Of a stretch of DNA of 64,000 bases, positions 8,940-18,326 are shown piece by piece (position 1 is the first letter of the stretch; the number at the start of each line of letters is the position of its first letter). The stretch is from Lachnospiraceae bacterium. GTDB lineage: Bacteria; Bacillota; Clostridia; Lachnospirales; Lachnospiraceae. A model generated the notes under the pieces. The model searched no databases. It saw only the letters and a list, made by a program, of their open reading frames with translations, and was not told where the DNA came from. Made by a program: the position numbers and the translations under genes. The stretch is from assembly GCA_017437065.1 (NCBI GenBank), contig JAFSBX010000141.1:62001-126000 (forward strand). Direction: 5' to 3'.

Positions 8940-9833
8940 ATGCAGGGAAAGATTGTAAAAGGAATTGCCGGATTTTATTATGTTTATGCAAAAGAAGACG
9001 GTGACCGGGAGGGAAACGTCTATGAGTGTAAGGCAAAAGGCATATTCCGAAAGGATAACATCAAACCACTTGTGGGGGATGATGTAGAAATGGATGTAAT
9101 AGATGAAGAAAAGAAGCTGGGAAATATAATAGATATACTTCCCAGGAAAAATGCACTGATACGTCCGGCAGTAGCAAATATTGATCAGGCACTTGTCATT
9201 TTTGCAATGACAAAGCCTGAACCGAATTTGAATCTGCTGGACAGATTTTTACTTATGATGCAGCAACAAGGAAGAGGGTGTATTATCTGTTTTAATAAAA
9301 TGGATATTGCATCAAAGGAAGAGCAGGACAGACTTCTTTCGGTTTACGAAAAAAGCGGTTGTAAAGTGTTATTTGTCAGTGCCAGAGAAAAACAGGATAT
9401 GGATAAGCTACGGGAACTGCTACGAGGAAAAACAACAACGGTTGCCGGACCGAGTGGAGTGGGAAAATCCTCCATTATCAATGAAATCCAGTCAGAAATT
9501 AAAATGGAGACAGGCTCCATTAGTGAGAAAATTGCAAGAGGTAAACATACTACCAGACATTCAGAATTGATTGCAATGGGAGAGGATACATATATTTGTG
9601 ATACTCCCGGTTTTAGTTCTCTTGGGATTTTTGAACTGGAAAAGGAAGAATTGAAATTTTATTATCCTGAATTTGAAGAATACGAAAATACATGTCGCTT
9701 TGGTGGTTGTGTCCATGTGAATGAACCGGACTGTAAAGTACAGGAAGCGGTGGAAAAAGGCGAAATCAGCAGGGAACGCTATGAAAATTATAAATTGTTG
9801 TATGAAGAACTAAAGCAGAGAAAGAAATATTAA
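8940..9833 (+). CDS. rsgA: Ribosome small subunit-dependent GTPase RsgA
   Basis: A circularly permuted GTPase of 297 residues. An N-terminal OB fold is followed by G motifs in permuted order: NKMD (G4), SAR (G5), GPSGVGKSS (G1) and DTPGFS (G3). The C-terminal zinc knuckle has C-x4-C-x-H-x5-C in CRFGGCVHVNEPDC. It helps late maturation of the 30S subunit. It follows prkC after 17 bases, ATG after an AAGAAGGA site. In many Firmicutes rpe comes next; here it is ychF. Confidence 0.95.
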   Translation: MQGKIVKGIAGFYYVYAKEDGDREGNVYECKAKGIFRKDNIKPLVGDDVEMDVIDEEKKLGNIIDILPRKNALIRPAVANIDQALVIFAMTKPEPNLNLLDRFLLMMQQQGRGCIICFNKMDIASKEEQDRLLSVYEKSGCKVLFVSAREKQDMDKLRELLRGKTTTVAGPSGVGKSSIINEIQSEIKMETGSISEKIARGKHTTRHSELIAMGEDTYICDTPGFSSLGIFELEKEELKFYYPEFEEYENTCRFGGCVHVNEPDCKVQEAVEKGEISRERYENYKLLYEELKQRKKY

Positions 9834-9865
9834 ATACAGTTTAAACTGAGGAGGAAATATAAAAA

Positions 9866-10963
9866 ATGAAACTGGGTATCGTAGGTTTACCGAACGTAGG
9901 AAAGAGTACATTATTTAATTCATTAACAAAAGCAGGAGCAGAATCAGCCAATTATCCATTCTGTACCATCGACCCGAATGTAGGAATCGTAATGGTACCG
10001 GATGAAAGATTAAAGCTTTTGGGAGACATGTATCAGTCGAAAAAAGTAACTCCGGCAGTGATTGAGTTCGTTGACATTGCAGGACTCGTAAAAGGAGCTT
10101 CCAAAGGTGAAGGTTTAGGAAATCAGTTCTTAAGCAACATTCGTGAGGTAGATGCAATTGTTCATGTAGTGCGTTGCTTTGAAGATGGAAATGTAGTACA
10201 TGTAGACGGAAACATTAACCCTTTAAGAGATATTGAAACAATCAATCTGGAACTTGTTTTCTCGGATATTGAAATTTTAGAGCGTCGTATTGCCAAAACG
10301 ACAAAAGTGGCAAGAATGGACAAAACAGCGGCAAAAGAGCTTGATTTATTGGAGAGAATCAAAGCACATCTGGAAGACGGAAAGCTGGCAAAAAGCTTTG
10401 AAACAGAAGATGAGGACGAACTTGCATGGATTGCTTCTTACAATCTTTTGACCTATAAACCGGTTATTTTTGCGGCTAACGTAGCAGAGGATGATTTGGC
10501 TAATGACGGTGCAGACAATGCAGGTGTACAGTCAGTCAGAGAATTCGCAGCAGAAAACGATAGTGAAGTATTTGTGATTTGTGCACAGATTGAACAGGAA
10601 ATTGCAGAATTAGACGATGAAGAAAAAACAATGTTTTTAGAGGATTTAGGATTAAAAGAATCCGGTCTGGAAAAGTTAATTAAAGCAAGTTATTCTTTAT
10701 TGGGATTAATCAGTTATCTGACAGCCGGAGAGGATGAAACAAGAGCATGGACCATTAAAGTTGGTACAAAGGCTCCTCAGGCAGCAGGAAAAATCCACAC
10801 CGACTTTGAACGTGGATTTATTAAGGCAGAAGTCGTAAATTACAAAGATTTATTGGAACATGGTTCATTGTCAGCAGCAAGAGAAAAAGGTCTTGTAGGT
10901 ATGGAAGGAAAAGAGTACGTTGTAAAAGACGGAGATGTTATTCTTTTCAGATTTAACGTTTAA
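9866..10963 (+). CDS. ychF: Redox-regulated ATPase YchF (Obg family)
   Basis: 365 residues, normal for YchF. The N-terminal G domain has GLPNVGKST (Walker A) and DIAGLVKGAS; the NxxE-type G4 motif replaces NKxD, which explains ATP preference. A coiled-coil region (about 130-200) and a C-terminal TGS-like domain ending GDVILFRFNV follow. YchF binds ribosomes and is linked to stress responses. It stands 32 bases after rsgA with its own GAGGAGG site. Confidence 0.95.
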   Translation: MKLGIVGLPNVGKSTLFNSLTKAGAESANYPFCTIDPNVGIVMVPDERLKLLGDMYQSKKVTPAVIEFVDIAGLVKGASKGEGLGNQFLSNIREVDAIVHVVRCFEDGNVVHVDGNINPLRDIETINLELVFSDIEILERRIAKTTKVARMDKTAAKELDLLERIKAHLEDGKLAKSFETEDEDELAWIASYNLLTYKPVIFAANVAEDDLANDGADNAGVQSVREFAAENDSEVFVICAQIEQEIAELDDEEKTMFLEDLGLKESGLEKLIKASYSLLGLISYLTAGEDETRAWTIKVGTKAPQAAGKIHTDFERGFIKAEVVNYKDLLEHGSLSAAREKGLVGMEGKEYVVKDGDVILFRFNV

Positions 10964-10983
10964 AATCAGTCAGGAGGCTTTAC

Positions 10984-11877
10984 ATGCAGGATACGATGGG
11001 GCAATGGGATATTGCTTTTCCGAATTTGGGTATTTATTTAGAGAATGTTCCTAAAAGTTTTGAACTGTTTGGAATTACAATAGCACTTTATGGAGTGATT
11101 ATTGGAATTGCTATCATGGCAGGAATTATGATGGCAGAAAGAGAAGCAAAGGTAAATGGTCACGACCCGAATCTGATTTGGGATTTTGCCATATATGCGG
11201 TAATTTTTTCTGTCATCGGTGCGAGAGTTTATTTTGTAATCTTTTCGTGGGATTTATACAAAAATGATTTACTCAGTATTTTTAACACCAGAAACGGTGG
11301 ACTTGCCATTTATGGGGCAGTAATAGCAGCCTTTTTGACGCTGTTTATTTATTCCAAAGTAAAAAAGAAAAATCCTTTTCTGATAGGTGATATGTGTATA
11401 TTTGGATTGATATTAGGTCAGATTATCGGAAGATGGGGAAACTTTACGAATAGAGAAGCTTTTGGACAATATACGGACAGTCTTTTTGCCATGCGTCTTC
11501 CAATTACGGCAGTACGCAGTAATGAGATTACGGTGGAAATGGCAGATCATGTTGTGAACGGAATTAATTACATTCAGGTGCATCCTACATTCCTTTATGA
11601 AAGTGTGGGAAATCTGATTATACTGATATTGATGCTTCTTTACAGAAAAAAGAAGAAATTCGAAGGTGAAATGTGTCTGATTTATTTGGGTGGCTATGGA
11701 ATTTTAAGATTTTTTGTGGAAGGACTTCGTACCGACCAGCTTCTCATTCCGAATACAAATCTGGCAGTGTCACAGCTTTTGGGATTTGCTTTGTTTGTAA
11801 TTTCTGTGACAGGAGAAGTAATTATAAGAAAGAATATAAAGAAAAAAGAGAAAGAGAAGGCTTTAGAGGCCGAATAA
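10984..11877 (+). CDS. lgt: Prolipoprotein diacylglyceryl transferase
   Basis: A membrane enzyme of 297 residues with about seven hydrophobic segments. The Lgt signature is seen in GARVYFVIF, NGGLAIYGA and GRWGNFTNREAFG, and HPTFLYES lies near the C-terminal part; the arginine and histidine positions thought to bind phosphatidylglycerol are in these motifs. It attaches diacylglycerol to the lipobox cysteine of prolipoproteins. The C-terminus is a basic tail rich in Lys. A hairpin terminator follows about 50 bases downstream. Confidence 0.95.
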   Translation: MQDTMGQWDIAFPNLGIYLENVPKSFELFGITIALYGVIIGIAIMAGIMMAEREAKVNGHDPNLIWDFAIYAVIFSVIGARVYFVIFSWDLYKNDLLSIFNTRNGGLAIYGAVIAAFLTLFIYSKVKKKNPFLIGDMCIFGLILGQIIGRWGNFTNREAFGQYTDSLFAMRLPITAVRSNEITVEMADHVVNGINYIQVHPTFLYESVGNLIILILMLLYRKKKKFEGEMCLIYLGGYGILRFFVEGLRTDQLLIPNTNLAVSQLLGFALFVISVTGEVIIRKNIKKKEKEKALEAE

Positions 11878-11926
11878 CAGTAAGTATTTAAGATTTTCTT
11901 AATAATCAGATTGGAAAATTATTAAA

Positions 11927-11964
11927 AATGAGCTTTGCAATTGTCGTTGTAAAGCTCATTTTTT
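11927..11964 (+). terminator. Rho-independent terminator after lgt
   Basis: AATGAGCTTTGCAA and TTGTAAAGCTCATT form a 14-base stem with one G-T pair and a 6-base loop, followed by a run of T. It separates the rsgA-ychF-lgt segment from the division cluster. Confidence 0.85.
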
Positions 11965-11986
11965 ATGAAAAAATAGCTTGTTTTAC

Positions 11987-12015
11987 TTGTCAAAGTGGCT
12001 TTTTTAGTATAGAAT
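11987..12015 (+). promoter_or_regulatory. Promoter of the mraZ division and cell-wall cluster
   Basis: TTGTCA at 11987-11992 and TAGAAT at 12010-12015 are 17 bases apart. The first AAGTGG copy (11993-11998) lies inside the spacer, and four more begin 9 bases downstream, so MraZ binding there would affect initiation. Confidence 0.7.
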
Positions 12016-12023
12016 TGCTTTAT

Positions 12024-12059
12024 AAGTGGTGAAAAGTGGTGTGAAGTGGAACAAAGTGG
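12024..12059 (+). promoter_or_regulatory. MraZ-binding repeat array upstream of mraZ
   Basis: AAGTGG occurs at 12024, 12034, 12044 and 12054, exactly 10 bases apart, so all copies face the same side of the helix. A fifth copy lies at 11993. MraZ proteins of other bacteria bind short GTG-containing direct repeats in the dcw promoter (established for E. coli and mollicutes); the same role is inferred here because the array precedes mraZ. Confidence 0.8.
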
Positions 12060-12127
12060 TGGATAAGTATCTGAAAAACACATTTGTTCATTTTTTTCGT
12101 ATGCCGCTTTTAAAGCAGGTGATTGAT

Positions 12128-12559
12128 ATGTTTATGGGAGAATACAATCATACAATTGATGCAAAAGGCAGGTTAATCGTTCCTTCCAAATTCAGAGAAG
12201 CACTTGGAGATGAATTTGTTGTTACAAAGGGATTGGATGGCTGCTTATTTGTGTACGACAACAATGAGTGGACTGTATTCGAGGAAAAGCTGAAATCACT
12301 ACCGCTTACCAACAAAGAAGCACGACAGTTTGTACGTTTCTTTCTGGCAGGAGCTGCCAGTGTGGAAGTGGACAAGCAGGGAAGAATTTTAGTACCGTCA
12401 AACTTAAGAGAATTTGCGAAGCTAAGTAAGGATGTGGTACTGGTCGGTGTTGCAAGCCGTATTGAAATCTGGAGTAAGGAAATCTGGGAAAGTAATGCAG
12501 CCTTTGAAGATATGGATGAAATTGCAGAACATATGGCTGATTTGGGTCTCGGAATATAA
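12128..12559 (+). CDS. mraZ: Transcriptional regulator MraZ
   Basis: 143 residues with two SpoVT/AbrB-like swapped-hairpin repeats: [18 protein letters not shown] near the start and [16 protein letters not shown] in the middle, each with the DxxGR hallmark. The frame stays open upstream to 12026, but that would translate the operator array; ATG 12128 starts exactly at the family N-terminus (MFMGEYNHT) and has an AGGTGATT site. It represses its own cluster in studied bacteria. The 10-base repeat array just upstream is its likely target. Confidence 0.93.
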   Translation: MFMGEYNHTIDAKGRLIVPSKFREALGDEFVVTKGLDGCLFVYDNNEWTVFEEKLKSLPLTNKEARQFVRFFLAGAASVEVDKQGRILVPSNLREFAKLSKDVVLVGVASRIEIWSKEIWESNAAFEDMDEIAEHMADLGLGI

Positions 12560-12583
12560 GACCGCGGGAAAGGAAAGGTTTTT

Positions 12584-13519
12584 GTGGAATTTAAACATAT
12601 ATCCGTTTTATTGGAAGAAACAATTGAAAATCTGAATATTAACCCGGACGGTATTTATATGGATGGTACTCTGGGTGGCGGTGGACATGCTTATGAAGTA
12701 TGTAAACAGCTTTCTGATAAAGGGCGGTTTTTCGGCATAGATCAGGATGATGCCGCAATTAGTGCCGCAACGAAACGATTAGAAGAGTTTTCTGATAAAG
12801 TTACCATTATCCGCAGTAATTATTGTAATGCGAAACAGGCACTTTTAGAAAAAGGCGTGGACAAGGTGGATGGTATTGTTTTGGATTTAGGAGTATCTTC
12901 CTATCAGCTGGATACGGTTGAAAGGGGATTTTCTTATAAATATGATACGGCTTTGGATATGCGTATGGACAGAAGGGCAACACTTTCAGCGAAAGATATT
13001 GTCAATGAATATTCGGAAATGGAGTTATACCGCATTATCAGAGACTATGGAGAGGACAAGTTCGCTAAAAATATTGCGAAACATATTGTAAGATACCGGG
13101 CAGACAAGCCAATAGAGACAACGGGAGAGCTGAACGAAATTATTAAAGCGGCGATTCCGGCAAAAATGAGGGCAAAAACAGGTCATCCTTCCAAGAGAAC
13201 TTTTCAGGCAATACGTATTGAGTGCAATCATGAATTAGATGTATTGAAGGATTCTCTGGATGATATGATAGAAATGTTAAACCCGGGAGGAAGGCTGTGT
13301 ATTATTACATTTCATTCTTTAGAGGACAGAATTGTAAAGTCTGCTTTTAAAAAGAATGAAAATCCGTGTACCTGTCCACCGGAATTTCCGGTGTGTGTGT
13401 GCGGTAATGAATCAAAGGGAAAGGTGATTACAAGGAAACCGATATTACCCGGAGAAGAGGAACTGGAAGTGAATTCAAGATCTAAGAGTGCAAAGCTTAG
13501 AGTTTTTGAAAGAAAGTAA
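12584..13519 (+). CDS. rsmH: 16S rRNA m4C1402 methyltransferase RsmH
   Basis: 311 residues, the usual length. The SAM site is [10 protein letters not shown], with [21 protein letters not shown] and [16 protein letters not shown] as further MraW-family motifs, and [12 protein letters not shown] near the C-terminus. It methylates C1402 of 16S rRNA. Translation begins with GTG 24 bases after mraZ, with a GGAAAGG site. Its place between mraZ and ftsL is standard. Confidence 0.95.
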   Translation: MEFKHISVLLEETIENLNINPDGIYMDGTLGGGGHAYEVCKQLSDKGRFFGIDQDDAAISAATKRLEEFSDKVTIIRSNYCNAKQALLEKGVDKVDGIVLDLGVSSYQLDTVERGFSYKYDTALDMRMDRRATLSAKDIVNEYSEMELYRIIRDYGEDKFAKNIAKHIVRYRADKPIETTGELNEIIKAAIPAKMRAKTGHPSKRTFQAIRIECNHELDVLKDSLDDMIEMLNPGGRLCIITFHSLEDRIVKSAFKKNENPCTCPPEFPVCVCGNESKGKVITRKPILPGEEELEVNSRSKSAKLRVFERK

Positions 13520-13594
13520 CTGAAAGATGAGTATAGATTGAAAAATATATTAAAAAATTGGAAGTATAAATAAGGGAAAAGGAAGGGTAAATGC

Positions 13595-14101
13595 ATGTCA
13601 GGAAGAGTGGTTAGAACGCACAATACGTCAAGAACCAATACAGTCAGAAGACAAAATGCATATAATAGAACAGAATATATACAGGGTAGTGCAGTACGTA
13701 AGCTGGATGTACAAAGAAAGATGGAAGAACCACCGCGTAAAAAGCTGAGTCATTCCACAAGAAAAAACAGGGATAAGGCATTTTATATGAGTCTCCCATA
13801 CGTTGCGTTTTTAGCATCTGCACTGTTAATTATGGGAGTTGTGTTAGTAGGTTATATTCAGTTACAGGCAGAGATTACAAGTACCGTAAAAAATATATCT
13901 AAGCTGGAAAGTGAATTGAACGATTTAAAATTGGCGAATGATGAAGCGTACAGCAGAATTACAAGTAGTGTAGACTTGGAAGAAATACGAAAAATTGCCA
14001 TTGGAGAGCTTGGAATGCACTATGCACAAGAGGGACAGGTGATTAACTATTCCATAGACGGCAGTGATTATGTAAGGCAGTTTGCGGATATTCCGGAGTA
14101 G
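13595..14101 (+). CDS. ftsL: FtsL-like septum protein
   Basis: 168 residues with a basic cytosolic N-terminus of about 65 residues, one membrane helix at about 68-90 and an extracytoplasmic coiled-coil part (LQAEITSTVKNISKLESELNDLK region, heptad-like). Sequence similarity within FtsL is always poor; the assignment rests mainly on topology and position between rsmH and the PBP genes. FtsL forms a complex with DivIB and DivIC/FtsB that controls septal PBP activity. The basic N-terminus is long for the family. Confidence 0.8.
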   Translation: MSGRVVRTHNTSRTNTVRRQNAYNRTEYIQGSAVRKLDVQRKMEEPPRKKLSHSTRKNRDKAFYMSLPYVAFLASALLIMGVVLVGYIQLQAEITSTVKNISKLESELNDLKLANDEAYSRITSSVDLEEIRKIAIGELGMHYAQEGQVINYSIDGSDYVRQFADIPE

Positions 14102-14134
14102 CCTTTGGAAGTTTAAGAAGGGCAGGGCTGTACA

Positions 14135-16402
14135 GTGCAGAAAAAAAATGGAAAAAGGAAAAAGCATAAAAAAAATAAATTTACAATAACAATGCAAAAG
14201 AAGCTGGTAGTATTATATGGAATAATACTACTGGCTTTCGCCGGTTTAAGCTGGAGGCTTTATTCTATCACAAAAGAAGACGGGGAATCTTATAAAAAAC
14301 AGGTATTATCTCAGCAAAGATATGACAGTACCACTTTGCCGTTTAAACGTGGAGATATTGTAGATGCTAAAGGAACTCCGTTGGCAGTCAGTGAAAAGGT
14401 GTATAACGTAGTGTTGGATACAAGACTGATGCTGCAGGACAAGGAGGCTTTAGAGCCAACCGTTCATGCATTGGTAAGCCAGTTTGGACTGGATGAAACA
14501 GAACTTAGAAAATATATTAGTGAAAATCCAAATTCCGCATATAAGGTATTGGCAAAAAGACTGACTTATTCAGAAATCAGTGATTTTGTCGCAATGCAGG
14601 AGGATAAAGAAAATAATCCCCATTTGGTGGGAGTATGGTTTGAAGAAGAATATAAGAGAAATTACCCGAACGGAACGCTTGCATGTGATGTCATTGGATT
14701 TACGAGTAATGATAATGTGGGTACTTACGGATTAGAAGAATATTATAATGATACACTGAACGGTACTCCGGGAAGGGTATACGGATATTTGAGCGATGAT
14801 TCTACCTTTGAGAGAACCACAAAGGCAGCAGTGGACGGAAATACCATTGTATCCACAATTGACGTAAATATTCAGTCCATTGTAGAAAAATATTTAAAGA
14901 AGTTTAATGAAGAACATTTGAATGAAGCAAGAACGGGGCTTGGAAGTAATAATACGGCATGTATTATTATGGAAGTAGATACCGGAGAAATTCTTGCCAT
15001 GGCAAGTTATCCGTTTTATGATCTGAACACACCGAGAGATGTGGAAACTTATTTTACGCAGGATGAAATAAATGCTTATTTTTCGGAAGAAGATTTGGCA
15101 CTTTTGGCGGCAGATGAAAAGCCATATGAGAGTTTGAATGCACTTTGGAAGAACTTTTGTATTTCTGAGACCTATGAGCCGGGGTCTACGGCAAAACCTT
15201 TTACGGTGGCGGCAGCCCTTGAAAATGGTGCAATTACCGGAAATGAAGTGTATCAGTGCGATGGAGTACTGGAAGTGGGTGGTCATCCAATCAAATGTCA
15301 TAGTTACAGCTACGGTGGAGATGGTGCAGTTTCCGTAAAAGACAGTGTGGCATATTCCTGTAACGTAGCTCTTATGAAGATAGCCCAGGCATTGGGAAGT
15401 GATAATTTTGCAAAATACCAGAATTCTTTCGGGTTTGGATTAAAAACCAATATTGATCTTGCGGGAGAGGCAAGAACGGCAGGACTTATTTATGGTGCGG
15501 AGTCATTAGGGCCTACGGAACTTGCAACAAACTCTTTCGGACAGTCGTTTAATGCTACTATGATACAAATGGTAACCGGATTTTGTTCTTTGATTAATGG
15601 AGGATATTACTATGAACCGCATGTGGTAAGTAAAGTAATAAGTCCAACAGGGGCGACGGTAGAAAACATTGAACCTCGTGTATTAAAACAGACAGTGTCA
15701 TCTTCTACAAGTAAAAATATTGTGGAGTATTGCAATGCGGTTGTGGAATATGGTACCGGAAAAACTGCAAGGCCGGCAGGATATGCAATTGGTGGAAAAA
15801 CAGGAACAGCAGAAACACTGCCACGAGGCAATCGTGAATATGTAGTTTCTTTTATGGGGTATGCGCCGGCTGACGATCCACAGATTGCTATTTATGTAGT
15901 AGTGGACCGTCCTAATGTGGCAAGACAGGATGATGCCAAATATGCGACACGGTTAGTCAGAGATATTTTGACAGAAGTGTTGCCTTATTTGAATATATTT
16001 ATGACAGAAGAGCTTTCCGAGGAAGAAATAGCAGAGTTAGAGGAAAGACAGCTTGCGATTACTATGCAGTATGCACAGCCGGAAAGTGAAGAAGGAACAG
16101 AGGGTGAGACAGAAACCGAGAATGAAAGCACAGAGGGAGAAAGCACAGCAGAAGGAGTAAATGGTGAATCGGAAGAAGAAAGTACAATAGAACGTATCTG
16201 GACAACCTTCCCAATTGATCCTGCAACCGGCTATGCGGTGGACCCGGATACCGGAGAGTTTGTAGATCCGGATACAGGTGCTCTTATTAATGGAGAATCA
16301 CTGCTTGATAATGTGGGAGTGATTGGTACGCAGATACCGTCAGAAAGCCATTCGGAAGAAGGGGCGGATAATGAAGAGACAAAAGAGACTCCCGAAGAGT
16401 AA
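14135..16402 (+). CDS. Class B penicillin-binding protein (FtsI/SpoVD type), first copy
   Basis: 755 residues. A basic start is followed by a membrane anchor (about 23-42), an N-terminal dimerisation domain and the transpeptidase domain with S351-x-x-K in STAK, SCN and K555-T-G-T. It cross-links septal or spore peptidoglycan. Beyond about residue 620 there is a long Glu/Ser/Thr-rich tail with repeated DPxTG-type pieces (IDPATGYAVDPDTG, VDPDTGALIN), and no PASTA domain. The GTG at 14135 is used because a nearby ATG at 14148 is out of frame; an ATG at 14192 is a possible alternative. Division versus sporulation role cannot be separated by eye. Confidence 0.9.
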   Translation: MQKKNGKRKKHKKNKFTITMQKKLVVLYGIILLAFAGLSWRLYSITKEDGESYKKQVLSQQRYDSTTLPFKRGDIVDAKGTPLAVSEKVYNVVLDTRLMLQDKEALEPTVHALVSQFGLDETELRKYISENPNSAYKVLAKRLTYSEISDFVAMQEDKENNPHLVGVWFEEEYKRNYPNGTLACDVIGFTSNDNVGTYGLEEYYNDTLNGTPGRVYGYLSDDSTFERTTKAAVDGNTIVSTIDVNIQSIVEKYLKKFNEEHLNEARTGLGSNNTACIIMEVDTGEILAMASYPFYDLNTPRDVETYFTQDEINAYFSEEDLALLAADEKPYESLNALWKNFCISETYEPGSTAKPFTVAAALENGAITGNEVYQCDGVLEVGGHPIKCHSYSYGGDGAVSVKDSVAYSCNVALMKIAQALGSDNFAKYQNSFGFGLKTNIDLAGEARTAGLIYGAESLGPTELATNSFGQSFNATMIQMVTGFCSLINGGYYYEPHVVSKVISPTGATVENIEPRVLKQTVSSSTSKNIVEYCNAVVEYGTGKTARPAGYAIGGKTGTAETLPRGNREYVVSFMGYAPADDPQIAIYVVVDRPNVARQDDAKYATRLVRDILTEVLPYLNIFMTEELSEEEIAELEERQLAITMQYAQPESEEGTEGETETENESTEGESTAEGVNGESEEESTIERIWTTFPIDPATGYAVDPDTGEFVDPDTGALINGESLLDNVGVIGTQIPSESHSEEGADNEETKETPEE

Positions 16403-16480
16403 TAAAAATACACAACAGAATAAAGAATAACCTCATAAAAAGAGTAATAGACTGTATTAATACCTTTATAGAGGCAACTC

Positions 16481-18277
16481 ATGTACAAAACATTTCACAG
16501 AAAAAAAATTGTAGTGACGTTTCTCTTATGTGCTGTTATGTTTTTCGGTCTGATAGGACGGCTTGTCTATTTAATGATATGGCAGTCGGAATACTATATG
16601 GAGAAGGCGGCAGATTTACACGAAAGGGAAAGAAGTATAAAAGCGGCAAGGGGAAGAATACTTGATCGCAATGGTGTTGTACTTGCAGATAACAGAACGG
16701 TATGTACGGTATCCGTAATTCACAGCCAGCTGACAAATCAGGAAGAAGTGATTGATATGCTGTGTAAGGAATTGAATCTGACAGAAGAGTTTGTGAGGAA
16801 GAGAGTAGAAAAATTTTCTGCAATAGAACGTATTAAGAGTAATGTTGATAAGGAGACCGGTGATAAAATCAGAGCCTATGATTTAGACGGAGTAAAGGTC
16901 GATGAGGATTATAAACGATATTATCCGTATGACAGTCTTGCTTCAAAGGTACTTGGATTTACCGGAAGTGATAATCAGGGGATTATCGGACTGGAAGTTG
17001 TCTATGATGAATATTTAGAGGGAACGGAAGGGACGATTCTTACCTTAACCGATGCAAAGGGTGTGGAGCTGGAAGAAGGCGGGGAAGGGAGAATTGAACC
17101 GATAAGCGGCAAAGATTTAAATATCAGTATGGATGTAAATATTCAGACGTATGCCACCCAGCTTGCAAAGCAGGTAATGGAAACCAAACAGGCAGACAGT
17201 GTCAGTATTCTGGTAATGAGGGTAAAGGATGGAGAACTATTGGCGATGGTCAATGTACCGGAATTTAACCTGAATGAGCCGTATACATTGACGGATACTT
17301 ATCTGTATCGGGAAATGGAAACGGAAACAGAAGAGTATGGAGAAATTGTGAAAAAGAAGGTAAAAGTGCCTGCTACTCAGGAGGAAATGACGGATAAAGA
17401 GTATCAGGACCGTTTAAATCAAATGTGGAGAAACGGGACAATTAACGATACTTATGAACCGGGTTCTACGTTTAAAATTGTTACGGCTGCGGCAGGACTG
17501 GAAGAAGGAGTTGTAACGACTCACGATTCGTTCAGTTGTCCGGGATATGTAATTGTAGAGGACAGAAAAATACGCTGTCATAAGGTAGGAGGACACGGAG
17601 CAGAGGATTTTGTACAGGCGACAATGAATTCCTGTAATCCGGCTTTTGTTACGGTAGGACTCAGACTGGGAGCAGAAAAGTATTATGATTACTTTAAACA
17701 GTTCGGACTTTTAGGAAAAACGGGGATAGATTTACCCGGTGAGGCGGCAACCATTATGCATAAGCAAGAAGCAATTGGTGCGGTAGAGCTTGCAACGGTT
17801 TCTTTTGGGCAGTCCTTTCAGATTACTCCCATACAGCTAATGACAACTGCTGCTTCCATAGTAAACGGAGGCACGAGAGTAACTCCTCATTTTGGGGTAC
17901 AGGTAACGGATGAAGAGGGAAAAGCGGTAGAAGTTTTTCAATATGAACAAAAGGAAAATATCGTATCCGAAGAAACGTCGGCTACCATGCGGTATATGTT
18001 AGAACAGGTAGTGGAGAACGGAGGCGGTATCAATGCGTATATTGAAGGCTACCGGATTGGAGGAAAGACGGCAACCAGCCAGACACTTCCGCGAGGAAGC
18101 GGCAAATATATTGCTTCCTTTTTGGGATTTGCACCGGCAGATGATCCGGAGGTTGTTGCACTTGCCATTATTAATCATCCGAAGGGTACTTATTATGGCG
18201 GGCAGATAGCCGCACCGGTAGTCAGACAGCTTTTTGAAAATATTCTTTCTTATTTAGAAAGAATGGACTATAATTAA
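16481..18277 (+). CDS. Class B penicillin-binding protein (FtsI/SpoVD type), second copy
   Basis: 598 residues with a membrane anchor at about 10-30, a PBP dimer domain and a transpeptidase domain. S329-x-x-K (STFK) and SCN are intact, but the third motif reads K529-T-A-T instead of KTG(T/S), in GGKTATSQTLPRG. The rest of that strand matches the first copy closely. The tandem pair suggests one division enzyme and one sporulation (SpoVD-like) enzyme. No PASTA domain. ATG follows an AGAGGCAACTC leader. The Gly-to-Ala change may alter beta-lactam binding, which is inference. Confidence 0.9.
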   Translation: MYKTFHRKKIVVTFLLCAVMFFGLIGRLVYLMIWQSEYYMEKAADLHERERSIKAARGRILDRNGVVLADNRTVCTVSVIHSQLTNQEEVIDMLCKELNLTEEFVRKRVEKFSAIERIKSNVDKETGDKIRAYDLDGVKVDEDYKRYYPYDSLASKVLGFTGSDNQGIIGLEVVYDEYLEGTEGTILTLTDAKGVELEEGGEGRIEPISGKDLNISMDVNIQTYATQLAKQVMETKQADSVSILVMRVKDGELLAMVNVPEFNLNEPYTLTDTYLYREMETETEEYGEIVKKKVKVPATQEEMTDKEYQDRLNQMWRNGTINDTYEPGSTFKIVTAAAGLEEGVVTTHDSFSCPGYVIVEDRKIRCHKVGGHGAEDFVQATMNSCNPAFVTVGLRLGAEKYYDYFKQFGLLGKTGIDLPGEAATIMHKQEAIGAVELATVSFGQSFQITPIQLMTTAASIVNGGTRVTPHFGVQVTDEEGKAVEVFQYEQKENIVSEETSATMRYMLEQVVENGGGINAYIEGYRIGGKTATSQTLPRGSGKYIASFLGFAPADDPEVVALAIINHPKGTYYGGQIAAPVVRQLFENILSYLERMDYN

Positions 18278-18326
18278 GAGAATTGCGGCAAATGTGTTCT
18301 CGCGGGAAAGGACTTGGAAAGAAAGC

